Positions 55,723 to 64,000 of a stretch of 64,000 bases of DNA are shown one piece after another. A program made the translations under genes and the position numbers. The notes below the pieces were generated by a model. It saw only the letters and a list, made by a program, of their open reading frames with translations, made no database searches and was not told where the DNA came from. Within the stretch, counting starts at the first letter, position 1, and each line of letters opens with the position of its first letter. Source of the stretch: Thermasporomyces composti (lineage in GTDB: Bacteria; Actinomycetota; Actinomycetes; Propionibacteriales; Actinopolymorphaceae); NCBI RefSeq assembly GCF_003386795.1, contig NZ_QTUC01000001.1, forward strand, positions 1,674,001 to 1,738,000, written 5' to 3'.

Positions 55723-56573
55723 GAGGCCTCCCCCGGCTCCTCGCCCACGACGACCGGAACGCCGACGAGGGAGCCGTACTCGGTCCAGCTGCCGTCGTAG
55801 TTCTTGACGTCCTCGAGGCCGAGCAGCTCGTGCAGCACGAACCAGGTGTGCGAGCTGCGCTCACCGATCCGGCAGTAGGCGATGGTGCTCTTGTTGAAGT
55901 CGACACCAGCCTGGGCGTAGATCTCCCGCAGCTCCTCGTTGGACTTGAACGTGCCGTCCTCGTTGGCCGCCTTGCTCCACGGCACGTTCACGGCTGTGGG
56001 GACGTGACCCGGCCGCTGAGCGACCTCCTGCGGCAGGTGCGCCGGCGCGAGCAACTTGCCGGAGTACTCCTCGGGCGAGCGGACGTCGACGAGGTTCTTC
56101 TGGCCGATCGCGGCGACGACCTCGTCGCGGAACGCCCGGATGGACAGGTCGGGGTCCTTGGCGCGGTACTGCGTCGGCTGCCGCTCCGGCACCTCCTGGA
56201 CGAGCGGCCGGCTGTCGAGCTCCCACTTCTTCCGCCCGCCGTCCAGCAGCCGCACGTCCTCGTGCCCGTACAGCTTGAAGTACCAGTACGCGTAGGCGGC
56301 GAACCAGTTGTTGTTCCCGCCGTACAGCACGACCGTGTGGTCGTTGGCGACCCCGCGCTCGGAGAGGAGCTTCTCGAACGCCTCCTTGCCCACGAAGTCG
56401 CGGCGCACGGGGTCCTGCAGGTCCTTCTTCCAGTCGAGCTTGATCGCGCCCTTGATGTGACCCTTGTCGTAGGCGCTGGTGTCCTCGTCGACCTCGATGA
56501 GGACGACGTTCGGGTCGTCCAGATGGCTCTCCACCCAGTCGGCGGAGACCAGGACGCTGTCGCGGCGGCTCAT
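55719..56573 (-). CDS. sseA: Thiosulfate sulfurtransferase (rhodanese)
   Basis: 284 residues, two rhodanese domains (about 8-125 and 160-275). The catalytic loop CRIGERS in the second domain holds the sulfane-carrying Cys; the first domain is inactive, with YGGNNNWFAAYAYW at its loop. It moves sulfur from thiosulfate to thiol acceptors such as cyanide or thioredoxin. ATG 56573 overlaps the stop of a 51-codon frame. DUF1416 follows, also coupled. Confidence 0.93.
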   Translation of the reverse strand: MSRRDSVLVSADWVESHLDDPNVVLIEVDEDTSAYDKGHIKGAIKLDWKKDLQDPVRRDFVGKEAFEKLLSERGVANDHTVVLYGGNNNWFAAYAYWYFKLYGHEDVRLLDGGRKKWELDSRPLVQEVPERQPTQYRAKDPDLSIRAFRDEVVAAIGQKNLVDVRSPEEYSGKLLAPAHLPQEVAQRPGHVPTAVNVPWSKAANEDGTFKSNEELREIYAQAGVDFNKSTIAYCRIGERSSHTWFVLHELLGLEDVKNYDGSWTEYGSLVGVPVVVGEEPGEAS

Positions 56574-56725
56574 GCCGAGACCTCCTTGCTAGCGGGTTGC
56601 GGGGAACGTTGCGGCCAGGGCGCGACGTGCGAGCAGGTGCGCCGAGTCAGGCAAGCCGGGGCCTCCTCCGTCGCGCGCGGCGGGGCCAGCTGGTGGAGAT
56701 CGGACGGCTGCTCGGGCTGAGACAT
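56570..56725 (-). CDS. Candidate 51-codon frame coupled to sseA
   Basis: ATG 56725 with a good ribosome site (CAGGAG ten nt upstream) reads MSQPEQPSDLHQL onward and ends in TGA at 56572-56570, overlapping the sseA start (ATGA). It contains two Cys codons (CLTRRTC) near the middle. Two explanations: a small protein of the sulfur operon, or a leader peptide whose Cys codons sense cysteine supply. Confidence 0.5.
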   Translation of the reverse strand: MSQPEQPSDLHQLAPPRATEEAPACLTRRTCSHVAPWPQRSPQPASKEVSA

Positions 56726-57005
56726 GCTGCGACGCTCCTGACTCGATTCTCGCCGGTCGATGGGAACGGATCTTCGAGGGGACCCGGCTGGTCGGGCGGC
56801 GCGTCGACGAGCAGGTCAATCAGCGCATCGGCTCGTCACGAGCAGCACGAGCGCCGCCCGGTCAGGGCATACGACACAGGCACGACGCGGTGCGGCAGTG
56901 GTCCACCGCGCGTCGTTTGGTCAGCAATGTCGTACGCAGCACGTCGTTCAGGCTACGGACCGCGACGCCCCATGTCACGGACATCTCGGATAGTGAAATG
57001 TCCGG

Positions 57006-58409
57006 TCACGCAATGAGACGCCGCGACCGGAACGGGCCACGCCCGCGGTCCGCCCGCACCAGCCTGGTCGCGGACGAGGCTCGGCGGACCGCCTGGCCGT
57101 AGATCGCGGCCATGCGCTGCGCGTACGCGGCCGGGGAGTTGCGCTGGGCTCTGCGGCGGGCCTCCGCGCCGAGCTTCGCGCGGTACGCCGGGTTGGTCAG
57201 CAGGTCCTCCAGCGCCTCGGCGAACCGCATCGGATCCGTCCCGGCCAGCACACCCGTCCCCGCGAGCGGACCACTCGCGTGGAGGGCGGCGTCCGCCAGG
57301 ACCGTCGGCAGACCGGCCAGCGCCGCCTCCTGGACAACCAACCCCTGGGTGTCGGTGAGGGATGGGAAGGCGAACACGTCGCTCGCCGCGTACGCCGCGG
57401 CGACCTCCTCCGGCGGGAGCTGGCCGGTCAGGACCGTGCGGTCGACGATGCCCGCCTGCTCCAGCAGGCGCTGCACCCAGCGCGGCTCGTAGACCGCTCC
57501 GACCAGGACGAGCCGGGCATCGGCCACGACCCGCCGCAGCCGTCCGAACGCCTCGGTGAGCAGGTCGATCCCCTTCTCACGGTTGACGCGCCCGACGAAC
57601 AGCACCACCCGCTCGTCCGGGCCGATGCCGTGGCGCCGCCGGAACTCCGGACCCGCCTCCGGCGGAATGCGAGGCAGCCCCACACCGGCGGGGGCGAGGT
57701 AAAGCCGATCGTCGTCGACCGGCAGGCGGCACCGCGTCAGGATGGCCGGGGTCGGCACCAGCACGGCGTCGGCATCCGCCAGGAGCAGACCCGTGCCCGC
57801 GTCGACGATCGCGTGCCGCCGCTCCACCCGGGACCCGCCCCGGGGGATCTCCGGCTTGGGGCTTCCCAGCCGACGGGCGTAACAGCGCAGCACCCCGGAC
57901 AGCACCCGGGACGGCAGACGGTACGCGTCGGCGTAGGCGCGCAGGTCCGTGTGGTAGGTCTGGACGAGCGGGAGGCCCAGCCGTCGAGCCGCGAAGATCC
58001 CCAGCAGCCCCACAGGCCCCGGGGTGTGCACGTGCACCACGTGCGGAAGCCAGTGCGCCACCCGCTCCACGTGCCGGCTCCGCGGCCAGGCGGCGAGCCG
58101 GAACTGCGCCACACCGCACGGCACCGAGAACAACCGCAGCAGGTCCTCGTCGGCCGGTTGGTCGGGGTGTCTGGGGACGACCAGCAGGCTCGAGTGGCCG
58201 AGCTCCGACATCGCGGCCGTCAGAGTCTGCAGGGAGGTCACCACGCCGTCCCGCCGCGGCACATAGGTGTCGGTGAAATGGGCGATGCGCAACGTCGGGG
58301 GGATGTCCCGCGCGGCGGCAGCGGGGTCGAGCGGCACCACGGACGCGAGCTCACCGTGAGCGACAGCGCGCCGAAAGCGGCGCGCCCCGAGCAGTGGGCG
58401 GAGGTCCAT
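57006..58409 (-). CDS. Glycosyltransferase family 4
   Basis: 467 residues, GT-B. Family marks are IAHFTDTYVPRRDGVVTSL, HTPGPVGLLG and TYHTDLRAYADAYRLPSR in the first half and VLFVGRVNREKGIDLL, LVGAVYEPRW and PSLTDTQGLVVQEAALAGLP in the second. The donor and acceptor are unknown; mannosyl- or glycosyltransferases of lipids or surface glycans share this pattern. ATG 58409 with GAGGAG five nt upstream was chosen. Single-gene unit. Confidence 0.9.
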   Translation of the reverse strand: MDLRPLLGARRFRRAVAHGELASVVPLDPAAAARDIPPTLRIAHFTDTYVPRRDGVVTSLQTLTAAMSELGHSSLLVVPRHPDQPADEDLLRLFSVPCGVAQFRLAAWPRSRHVERVAHWLPHVVHVHTPGPVGLLGIFAARRLGLPLVQTYHTDLRAYADAYRLPSRVLSGVLRCYARRLGSPKPEIPRGGSRVERRHAIVDAGTGLLLADADAVLVPTPAILTRCRLPVDDDRLYLAPAGVGLPRIPPEAGPEFRRRHGIGPDERVVLFVGRVNREKGIDLLTEAFGRLRRVVADARLVLVGAVYEPRWVQRLLEQAGIVDRTVLTGQLPPEEVAAAYAASDVFAFPSLTDTQGLVVQEAALAGLPTVLADAALHASGPLAGTGVLAGTDPMRFAEALEDLLTNPAYRAKLGAEARRRAQRNSPAAYAQRMAAIYGQAVRRASSATRLVRADRGRGPFRSRRLIA

Positions 58410-58675
58410 ACGGCTCCTCGTGTCGGGCCAGTGCGGTTCGGTCGTCGCAGGCCTGTCGCGCCGCGGTCGCGACGGGCGCACACGGCTCGCGACGGTCCGG
58501 AGCCGGGCGACGTCGGCGGTAAGCCTGACATGGCCCCGTGCCGCGGTGGTGTCGCGGGGTCGGAGCAATCGACAGAAATCGGGTTGTTGGGACGTCCGGT
58601 CGCCTACCGCCATCAACTTCATACCCTCGATGAGTCCGCCGTAGGCTAACCGACGGCCGGTGCGCTGAGACAGCC

Positions 58676-58723
58676 CTCCGGACCAAGGGCACCGGACGCC
58701 TCCGGACCAAGGGCACCGGACGC
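58676..58723. repeat. 24-bp exact tandem duplication
   Basis: The 24-nt unit ctccggaccaag plus gggcaccggacgc is repeated exactly at 58676-58699 and 58700-58723. Confidence 0.95.
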
Positions 58724-58734
58724 CTTCCTCACCC

Positions 58735-58777
58735 GCGAGACGGCCTCCCCAGCGAGACGGCCTCCCCAGCGAGACAG
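58735..58777. repeat. 17-bp tandem repeat, 2.5 copies
   Basis: Unit gcgagacggcctcccca at 58735 and 58752, with a partial copy from 58769. Confidence 0.9.
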
Positions 58778-58837
58778 CGACGCGGGAGAGCACGTCTCGC
58801 CGGCACGAGAGGACCAGCAGGAGGGACCGCGAGGGCC

Positions 58838-59521
58838 TCAGGGCTCGAGGCGGATGAGCGGACCGCCGTCATCGGCGGCGAGGATCTCGATGCGCGCGAC
58901 CTGGTCGGCGGAGACCGCGACGCCGCCGCTCCACCGAACCGCCCGGTCGTAGACGACCTTCCAGCTGCCACCGCCCCACCGTCGGCCCGCCTTGTCGTAG
59001 ATGACCAGCGAGCACACGTCGCCCCTGTGGACGCCGGTCAGCGCCACGTCGATCTTCGTGCCCCACGCGACGGTGTTCATCGTCACCGTGGCCTCGACGG
59101 ACGTCGCCGGGTCGACGGCCGTCCACGTGACCGGCGCCGCCGTCGCCGTGGGGTAGGGACCAGCGACGGGAGCTTGGCTCGGAACGCTGGGCGTGAGCCA
59201 GCGCCCGACGGCCCATCCACCGCTTCCGACAGTGACGACCAGGAGGGCGGCGGCCACCAGCGCGGTCCGCCAGCGACGCTCGCGTTCCGAGCGCACACGC
59301 TCAAGGAGCCGAGCCAGCCGTGGCTCGGCATCGCTGAAGGCCTCCTCGACCTCCTCCCGGGAGACCAGCGCGAGCAGGCCGGCAGTGTCGGCCAGCTCCT
59401 TTCGGACGGCTCGGCACTCCGCGCAGGTCGCGAGGTGGTCTCGCACCGCCGCGGACTCGGCCTCGTCGAGCGCTCCCAGGGCGTCGGCGCCCAACGCCGC
59501 GCGAACCTCCCCGCAGGTCAC
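58838..59521 (-). CDS. Zinc-finger anti-sigma factor, membrane-anchored
   Basis: 227 residues. The cytosolic anti-sigma domain has the H-x3-C-x2-C motif (RDHLATCAECRA) that binds zinc and holds the sigma factor. One helix (about 80-100) leads to a periplasmic beta domain (120-227) that may sense a signal. GTG 59521 overlaps the sigma stop by 4 nt, with GGAGG seven nt upstream, so the two are made together. Resembles RslA-type partners of SigL. Confidence 0.9.
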   Translation of the reverse strand: MTCGEVRAALGADALGALDEAESAAVRDHLATCAECRAVRKELADTAGLLALVSREEVEEAFSDAEPRLARLLERVRSERERRWRTALVAAALLVVTVGSGGWAVGRWLTPSVPSQAPVAGPYPTATAAPVTWTAVDPATSVEATVTMNTVAWGTKIDVALTGVHRGDVCSLVIYDKAGRRWGGGSWKVVYDRAVRWSGGVAVSADQVARIEILAADDGGPLIRLEP

Positions 59522-60057
59522 AGGGCCACCTCCGGGGTGATGCCACGCTCCTCGAGCAGCAGTCGAAGCTGCCGGAGCGCGTAGTAGGTGCGGCTCTTCA
59601 CCGTCCCAGGCGGGACGCCCAGTCGGGCGGCGGCCTCGGCCACGGAGTGCCCGCGGTAGTAGACCTCCAGCAGCACCTCCCGGTGGTGCGGCGCGAGCGC
59701 CGCTAGCACGTCCAGCACCTCCCACGACAGCATCGCCCGGTCGAGGTCGCCGTCCTCGGCAGGCAGCGCGTGGAGCGCGTCTTCCCGGACCTCCGTGGGC
59801 CGCGCCCGACGGGCGCGCTCCCCGTCGACGACGATGTTGCGCGCCACGGTGGCGAGCCACATCCGCGGCGATCCGCGGGCGGGGTCAAGCGCCTCACGGT
59901 GCCGCCAGGCCCGCAGCAGGGTCTCCTGCACGACATCCTCCGCGCGTTGCCGGTCGCCGCCGACAAGCCGCAGCACATACCCGAACAGCGCGCTGCCGTG
60001 CTGGACGTACAGCTCGCGGACCAGGTCCTCGTCTGGTGTCGTCTCGGACGGGCTCAC
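59518..60057 (-). CDS. ECF sigma factor (SigL-like)
   Basis: 179 residues. Sigma2 has DVVQETLLRAWRHRE and a later NIVVDGERARR; sigma4 has LAALAPHHREVLLEVYYRGHSVAEAA and PPGTVKSRTYYALRQLR. No extra domain. Controlled by the zinc anti-sigma factor encoded immediately downstream. I chose GTG 60057; longer starts reach into repetitive DNA (60149-60193). Confidence 0.92.
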   Translation of the reverse strand: MSPSETTPDEDLVRELYVQHGSALFGYVLRLVGGDRQRAEDVVQETLLRAWRHREALDPARGSPRMWLATVARNIVVDGERARRARPTEVREDALHALPAEDGDLDRAMLSWEVLDVLAALAPHHREVLLEVYYRGHSVAEAAARLGVPPGTVKSRTYYALRQLRLLLEERGITPEVAL

Positions 60058-60148
60058 CCATCCCACATCCCTGTCACGTGGGGACGGCCCGCGCGGTTCA
60101 TGCGGCACGGGGTGATCGTCGCAGGACTGGACAGATCCGACCATTGAC

Positions 60149-60193
60149 GAGGCGATCCGAGGAGGGGCGATCCGAGGACAGGCAATCCGATCA
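60149..60193. repeat. 15-bp tandem repeat upstream of the sigma gene
   Basis: Three imperfect 15-nt units near gaggcgatccgag, in the spacer between the MoaD-like gene and the sigma gene. Confidence 0.75.
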
Positions 60194-60255
60194 CAGGCCC
60201 TCCGCTCGCTGGACACTCGCTGGACAGGTGGGGGACCAAGCTGCCGACATCGACC

Positions 60256-60525
60256 TCACCCTCCGGCGAACGGCGGGAGGACCTCCACACAGGCCCCCTC
60301 ACGGAGCGACACTGAGGCGGGGTCGCGGCGACCCACGGGGTCGCCGTCGATCAGGACGGAGCACATCGCGAGGACGGGAGCGAACCGCGGCCGATCCGCG
60401 TGGCGGGCCCGAAGGAGGGTCAGCGCCTCGGCGAGCGTGGTGGCGCGCACCTGCTCCTCGGCGAGCCCAGCCGCCTCCTTCGCCGCCGCCCAGTAGCGGA
60501 CCGTAACCATTACAGGGGAGGGCAC
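60256..60525 (-). CDS. MoaD/ThiS-family sulfur-carrier protein
   Basis: 89 residues with a ubiquitin-like fold and a terminal PPFAGG. The free C-terminal Gly-Gly is adenylated and thiocarboxylated, so the protein carries sulfur for molybdopterin or thiamine synthesis; the E1 and acceptor genes are not here. GTG 60525 or ATG 60510 may be the start. Divergent from glnR. Confidence 0.87.
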   Translation of the reverse strand: MPSPVMVTVRYWAAAKEAAGLAEEQVRATTLAEALTLLRARHADRPRFAPVLAMCSVLIDGDPVGRRDPASVSLREGACVEVLPPFAGG

Positions 60526-60611
60526 GTCCTGTATCCTGCCTGCATCCGGTTGGCCTGGGCGACAATGTCGTCACCTGGCAGCCACGTCCCTACGACACAG
60601 GGAGGCGCCCG

Positions 60612-61391
60612 GTGGCAACGCTGCTCCTTCTGACCAACACCCTGCAACCGTCGGCGGAGATCGTTCCCGCGCTCGGTCTCCTCGCCCACCACGTTCGGGT
60701 GGCCCCCGCCGAAGCCAGCGCACTGCTCAACGTCGCGTCCCCCAACGCCGTCCTCGTCGACGCGCGTACCGACCTCGTCCACGCTCGTAGCCTCACCAGG
60801 CTCATCCGAACCACCGGCATCGACGTCCCGCTCATCGTCGTGGTCACCGAAGGCGGGTTCGCCGCCGTCAGCGCCGACTGGGGCATGGACGACGTCCTCC
60901 TCAACACAGCCGGCCCGGCCGAGGTCGAGGCGCGACTGCGCATCGGCATGGACCGCCTCGCCAGTCGTTCCCGCGAGGAAGCGAAGACGCACGTCATCCG
61001 GCGTGGCGAGCTCGTGATCGACCAGGACACCTACACGTGTCGGCTCGGCGGTCGGACCCTCGATCTCACCTACAAGGAGTTCGAGCTGCTGAAGTACCTC
61101 GCCCAACACCCCGGTCGCGTGTTCAGCCGGCAGCAACTGCTGCAGGAGGTGTGGGGCTACGACTACTTCGGTGGCACACGCACTATCGACGTGCACGTCC
61201 GACGGCTCCGCGCCAAGCTCGGGCCGGAGTACGAGTCCCTCATCGGAACGGTCCGCAACGTCGGCTACCGCTTCGTCCTCCCGCCGTCGGCGACCGACGT
61301 CCCAGGGGATGTCCAGCGTCAAGACACCGTGGACACCACCCCCGAGGTGCCGGACGACGCTCGCGCGCTGACGGAGCCGCTCCAGGAGTGA
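60612..61391 (+). CDS. glnR: Nitrogen-response regulator GlnR
   Basis: 259 residues. The receiver-like domain (1-115) lacks the usual chemistry of two-component receivers; the C-terminal OmpR-type wHTH (130-225) reads [45 protein letters not shown] and [11 protein letters not shown], almost identical to other actinobacterial GlnR. It controls glutamine synthetase, ammonium and other nitrogen genes. GTG 60612 has GGGAGG seven nt upstream. mshD follows. Confidence 0.95.
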   Translation: MATLLLLTNTLQPSAEIVPALGLLAHHVRVAPAEASALLNVASPNAVLVDARTDLVHARSLTRLIRTTGIDVPLIVVVTEGGFAAVSADWGMDDVLLNTAGPAEVEARLRIGMDRLASRSREEAKTHVIRRGELVIDQDTYTCRLGGRTLDLTYKEFELLKYLAQHPGRVFSRQQLLQEVWGYDYFGGTRTIDVHVRRLRAKLGPEYESLIGTVRNVGYRFVLPPSATDVPGDVQRQDTVDTTPEVPDDARALTEPLQE

Positions 61392-61503
61392 GGCGCCTGT
61401 CCGGTGGGCCTGACGGCCCCCTGAACCTGACGACCGAGCTCGGCAGCTCGAGGTCTGACCGCCGAAGGATCGTCCACCCGCGGCAGCGCGTACGGTAGCC
61501 GGT

Positions 61504-62448
61504 GTGGATCGCCCTGCCATTCGGGTCGCTGAGCGACTCTCTCCGGAGGAACGGGCCGCGGTCGAGCGGCTCAACCAGGCCGCCGCGCGTGCCGACGGCG
61601 TGCCCGCCCTGGACGAAGCGGCCACCTTGCGCCTCCGCTCCCAAGGCACGTCCACACATCTCCTGACTGACCACCTCGCGGCGGAGACAGGTGCACACCT
61701 GACGGGCTACGCCCGTATCGACCCAGCCGACGACGGCACCCGTCCAGCCGACGCGACCGCCGACGTCGTCGTCCATCCCGACGCGCGCGGACGAGGTCTC
61801 GGTCGCGCTCTCGTCGAGGAGGTGCTGTCCCGAGCCAACGGAGCGCCCGTACGGGTCTGGGCGCACGGATCTCACCCGGCGGCCGCTCGGCTCGCCACCG
61901 CGACCGGGTTCAGCCCCATCCGCGAGCTGTGGCTCATGAGCCACACAGCCGGCGATCCGGATGTCGACATCAGGACGCCGGGCGGGGTGAGCATTCGAAC
62001 CTTCCGCCCGGATCAGGATGAGGACGCTTGGCTCGAGGCCAACCGGGCCGCCTTCGAACACCATCCCGAGCAAGGCCGCTGGACGAGAGCCGACCTCGAC
62101 GCGCGCATGGCGGAGCGGTGGTTCGATCCGGACGGCTTCTTCGTCGCGATCCGGGACGGCCGTCTCGTCGGCTTTCACTGGACGAAGGTGCACGACGAGC
62201 CGGTCCGGGGTATCGGCCCTCCGCCCGTCGGTGAGATCTACGTGCTCGGCGTCGTACCAGAGGCGCAGGGCTTGGGACTGGCGAAGGCTCTCGCCGTCAC
62301 GGGCCTTCGCCACCTACGCGACCGCGGGGTCCGAAACGTCGTGCTGTTCGTCGAGGCCAGCAATCCCGCGGCGATTGGTCTCTACACCAAGCTCGGTTTT
62401 CGCCACGTCGGCACCGACGTGATGTACCGACACCCTGGGCACCGGTGA
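61504..62448 (+). CDS. mshD: Mycothiol synthase
   Basis: 314 residues, two GNAT domains. MshD acetylates Cys-GlcN-Ins using acetyl-CoA, the last step of mycothiol synthesis. The second domain has the acetyl-CoA loop VVPEAQGLGLAKAL and the ending NPAAIGLYTKLGFRHVGTDVMYRH. GTG 61504. Together with GlnR it is a common actinobacterial neighbourhood and confirms the taxon. Confidence 0.95.
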   Translation: MDRPAIRVAERLSPEERAAVERLNQAAARADGVPALDEAATLRLRSQGTSTHLLTDHLAAETGAHLTGYARIDPADDGTRPADATADVVVHPDARGRGLGRALVEEVLSRANGAPVRVWAHGSHPAAARLATATGFSPIRELWLMSHTAGDPDVDIRTPGGVSIRTFRPDQDEDAWLEANRAAFEHHPEQGRWTRADLDARMAERWFDPDGFFVAIRDGRLVGFHWTKVHDEPVRGIGPPPVGEIYVLGVVPEAQGLGLAKALAVTGLRHLRDRGVRNVVLFVEASNPAAIGLYTKLGFRHVGTDVMYRHPGHR

Positions 62449-62506
62449 ACGGACGACGGCGGCACAGTGTCGGTCCGGTGTCGGTGGTCTGCGACGCCAG
62501 CCGTTC

Positions 62507-62555
62507 GGTGGTCCCCGCCGGGCTGGACGGCGTCGTCCACCCGGCGGGGACCACC
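62507..62555. terminator. Strong 16-bp inverted repeat (possible terminator)
   Basis: Perfect arms at 62507-62522 and 62540-62555 (ggtggtccccgccggg and complement), plus an inner 5-bp pair tggac/gtcca. It lies 59 bp after mshD, with no T run after it. The remaining ~250 bp to the reductase gene shows no gene. Confidence 0.7.
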
Positions 62556-62806
62556 CGAGCACGGTCGCCGAGCGTGAGGACACATAAGGAACGAGCGACC
62601 CACCGCGTCGGACAACGGAGCAAGTGACGCGGACACAGATGAGCACATGGCGGCACCGACGTGGTGGGTGACCGATCACCGGGATGGTCGATGGCCCGCC
62701 CGTGCCGTGTGTCCTCGAACGCCCCCGTCAGCGGGCTGCCGCACTCGTGGGGAACTCGCTTGTGAGGCTTTTCCTCGAGCGAGCTTGATCTCTCGTCCGG
62801 AGACGA

Positions 62807-63886
62807 TCAGGAAGGCCAAGGGCTGCGGGCGTCGATCGCCTTCTGGGCCCGAGTGACCCAGCCCTTGTAGGACTTACCCGGGTACCACGGCATGCTGGCG
62901 ATCTGGTCGAACCCGGGGATCTTCGCCACGTAGCGGTACATGCGCTCACGGGTGTCCGGGTCCGGGAGGGGACCGCGCATGGCGGCCACGTTCTCGGCCA
63001 GGTGCTTCGGGTTCGAGGTGGCCGGGATGGCGCAGGTGACGTCCGGGTTGGAGATCACCCACTTGAGGAAGTACTGCGACCAGGTCTCGATGCCGAACTC
63101 CCGCGCGAAGTCGGGCACCGGCCGGTTCCCGACGACGGCGTGCAGACGCGCCTTCTCCAGCGGCATGTTCACCAGGACGGCGGTCCCGGTCTCCCGAGCC
63201 GCCGGGAGCACCTTCTCCTCGGCGACGCGGGTGTGAATCGAGTAATGCACTTGGACGAAGTCGACGTTGCCGCGCCGCACCCAGTCCGCCAGCAGGTCGA
63301 AGTAGGCCGGCTCGTGGTGGGTGACCCCGATGAGGCGCACGCGGCCTTCCTTCTTCCACGCGTGCAGCAGCGGCACGATCACGTCGACATTGGTGAGGCT
63401 GTGGCACTGCATGAGGTCGATCGGCCGCCTCCTGGACAGCCGCTGCATCGACCGGCGCAGGTTGGATTCGGCGTGGCTGTCGTCCCACAGGTACTCGCCG
63501 GTGGACCACACCTTGTTGGCCAGGAAGGCGCGGTCACTGATCCTCATCTCGGTGATGAAGTCACCGAGGTTGATCTCCGACCTCCCGTACAGCGGCGACA
63601 CGTCGAACACCCGCCCGCCGGCGCGCCAGAAGTCGCGCGCCACCTTCCTGATCCGCCCACGCCCTCGGTCAGAGAGCGTGTCGAAGGTCATGAACGAGCC
63701 GAGCCCGATCGCGGGGACCCGCTCTCCGGTGGCGGGGATGACCCGGGTGATCAGGTCTTTCGGCTCGGAGGGCGCGGAGGAGGCGGCGGCCTCGCCGGCG
63801 AGCATGGACGGCACGACGGCTGCGGCGGCACCGAGCCCTCCGGCCTTCATCAGCTGCCGCCTGGTCGGGTTCCACTCCTGCATCAT
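62807..63886 (-). CDS. Tat-exported aldo/keto reductase
   Basis: 359 residues. The Tat signal TRRQLMKAGG (Arg9-Arg10) and a hydrophobic A/G run to about 43, then an AKR barrel: GLGSFMTFDTLSD, FDVSPLYGRSEINLG (Asp and Tyr), NKVWSTGEYLW (Lys) and QCHSLTNVD (His). Export of an AKR by Tat is unusual; the cofactor would be bound before export. ATG 63886 has AAAGGA five nt upstream. Confidence 0.88.
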   Translation of the reverse strand: MMQEWNPTRRQLMKAGGLGAAAAVVPSMLAGEAAASSAPSEPKDLITRVIPATGERVPAIGLGSFMTFDTLSDRGRGRIRKVARDFWRAGGRVFDVSPLYGRSEINLGDFITEMRISDRAFLANKVWSTGEYLWDDSHAESNLRRSMQRLSRRRPIDLMQCHSLTNVDVIVPLLHAWKKEGRVRLIGVTHHEPAYFDLLADWVRRGNVDFVQVHYSIHTRVAEEKVLPAARETGTAVLVNMPLEKARLHAVVGNRPVPDFAREFGIETWSQYFLKWVISNPDVTCAIPATSNPKHLAENVAAMRGPLPDPDTRERMYRYVAKIPGFDQIASMPWYPGKSYKGWVTRAQKAIDARSPWPS

Positions 63887-63975
63887 CCGTCCTTTCCTCA
63901 GCTGCGCGACCATCTTGGCCGCGAGGGCTCGCGGAGATCCAAGTCCGAATAGGTGGGGCGGTATACCTTGCGGGT

Positions 63976-64000
63976 ATGCCGGTGGACTTGCGGTTGATGC
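63976..64000 (+). CDS. Start of a gene, probably LysR-type (partial)
   Basis: ATG 63976 reads M-P-V-D-L-R-L-M before the window ends, like the first residues of many LysR regulators. It is divergent from the aldo/keto reductase, the usual LysR-target layout. Too short to be sure. Confidence 0.4.

Larger units (their letters stand above)
58410..58837. other. Gene-free spacer upstream of the GT4 gene
   Basis: About 430 bp without a gene, with two tandem repeats (58676-58723 and 58735-58777) at its far end. The GT4 promoter must lie here; no clear boxes were identified. Confidence 0.55.

Overview
The window is high-GC DNA from an actinomycete (Actinomycetota). GTG starts are frequent and genes overlap by 1-8 nt in operons. 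Lineage markers include mycothiol synthase MshD, the nitrogen regulator GlnR, an F420-type luciferase-like enzyme, DUF3151, the SseA/DUF1416 sulfur pair, LCP and BY-kinase polysaccharide genes, and ECF sigma factors with their partners. I cannot name the genus. No rRNA, tRNA, CRISPR array, insertion sequence or prophage was recognised.

Region 1 (0.05-12.9 kb) is mostly housekeeping: purB, purD and purA for purine synthesis, fba for glycolysis, a DUF3151 gene and a lipid-kinase-like gene. A sortase operon (secreted anchored protein, class F sortase, NYN-domain protein) reads into purD. A PucR-type regulator is cut short, and an 0.8 kb gene-free stretch carries a 16-bp tandem repeat.

Region 2 (13-28 kb) holds a GntR regulator divergent from a SIS sugar-phosphate enzyme. 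Next is an Erm-type 23S rRNA methyltransferase behind a leader peptide and a hairpin that look like antibiotic-sensing attenuation. It also holds an HAD phosphatase, a SpoU methyltransferase, DedA, LemA, pyrE, an M23 protein, an SDR, a DapC-like aminotransferase, a frameshifted winged-helix gene, and an ECF41/SigJ sigma factor facing its carboxymuconolactone decarboxylase partner, which carries a matching promoter.

Region 3 (27.7-46.7 kb, with outliers at 51-58 kb) is a surface-polysaccharide locus. Ten minus-strand genes (41.1 to 27.7 kb) encode a 4,6-dehydratase, two GT4 glycosyltransferases, a flippase, a Wzy-like polymerase, a large lipoprotein with a toroid-like domain, two DegT aminotransferases, a hexapeptide acyltransferase and a Gfo/Idh dehydrogenase. 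Divergent from them are a Wzz/BY-kinase and a non-hydrolysing UDP-GlcNAc 2-epimerase. WbpB-, WbpE-, WbpD- and WbpI-type genes together suggest synthesis of UDP-2,3-diacetamido-2,3-dideoxy-mannuronate; the WbpA step is not in the window. An initiating phosphoglycosyltransferase, a UDP-xylose synthase, an LCP ligase and another GT4 lie at 51-58 kb.

Region 4 (46.9-64 kb) mixes ygfZ/fur/nitrobindin, a frameshifted methyltransferase and its TetR regulator behind two palindromic operators, sseA/DUF1416, a sigma/anti-sigma pair, a MoaD-like protein, glnR, mshD, and a Tat-exported aldo/keto reductase divergent from the start of a probable LysR gene.

A feature running through the window is short tandem repeats (15-24 bp units) in at least seven places, mostly between genes and once inside the 3' end of the polymerase gene.
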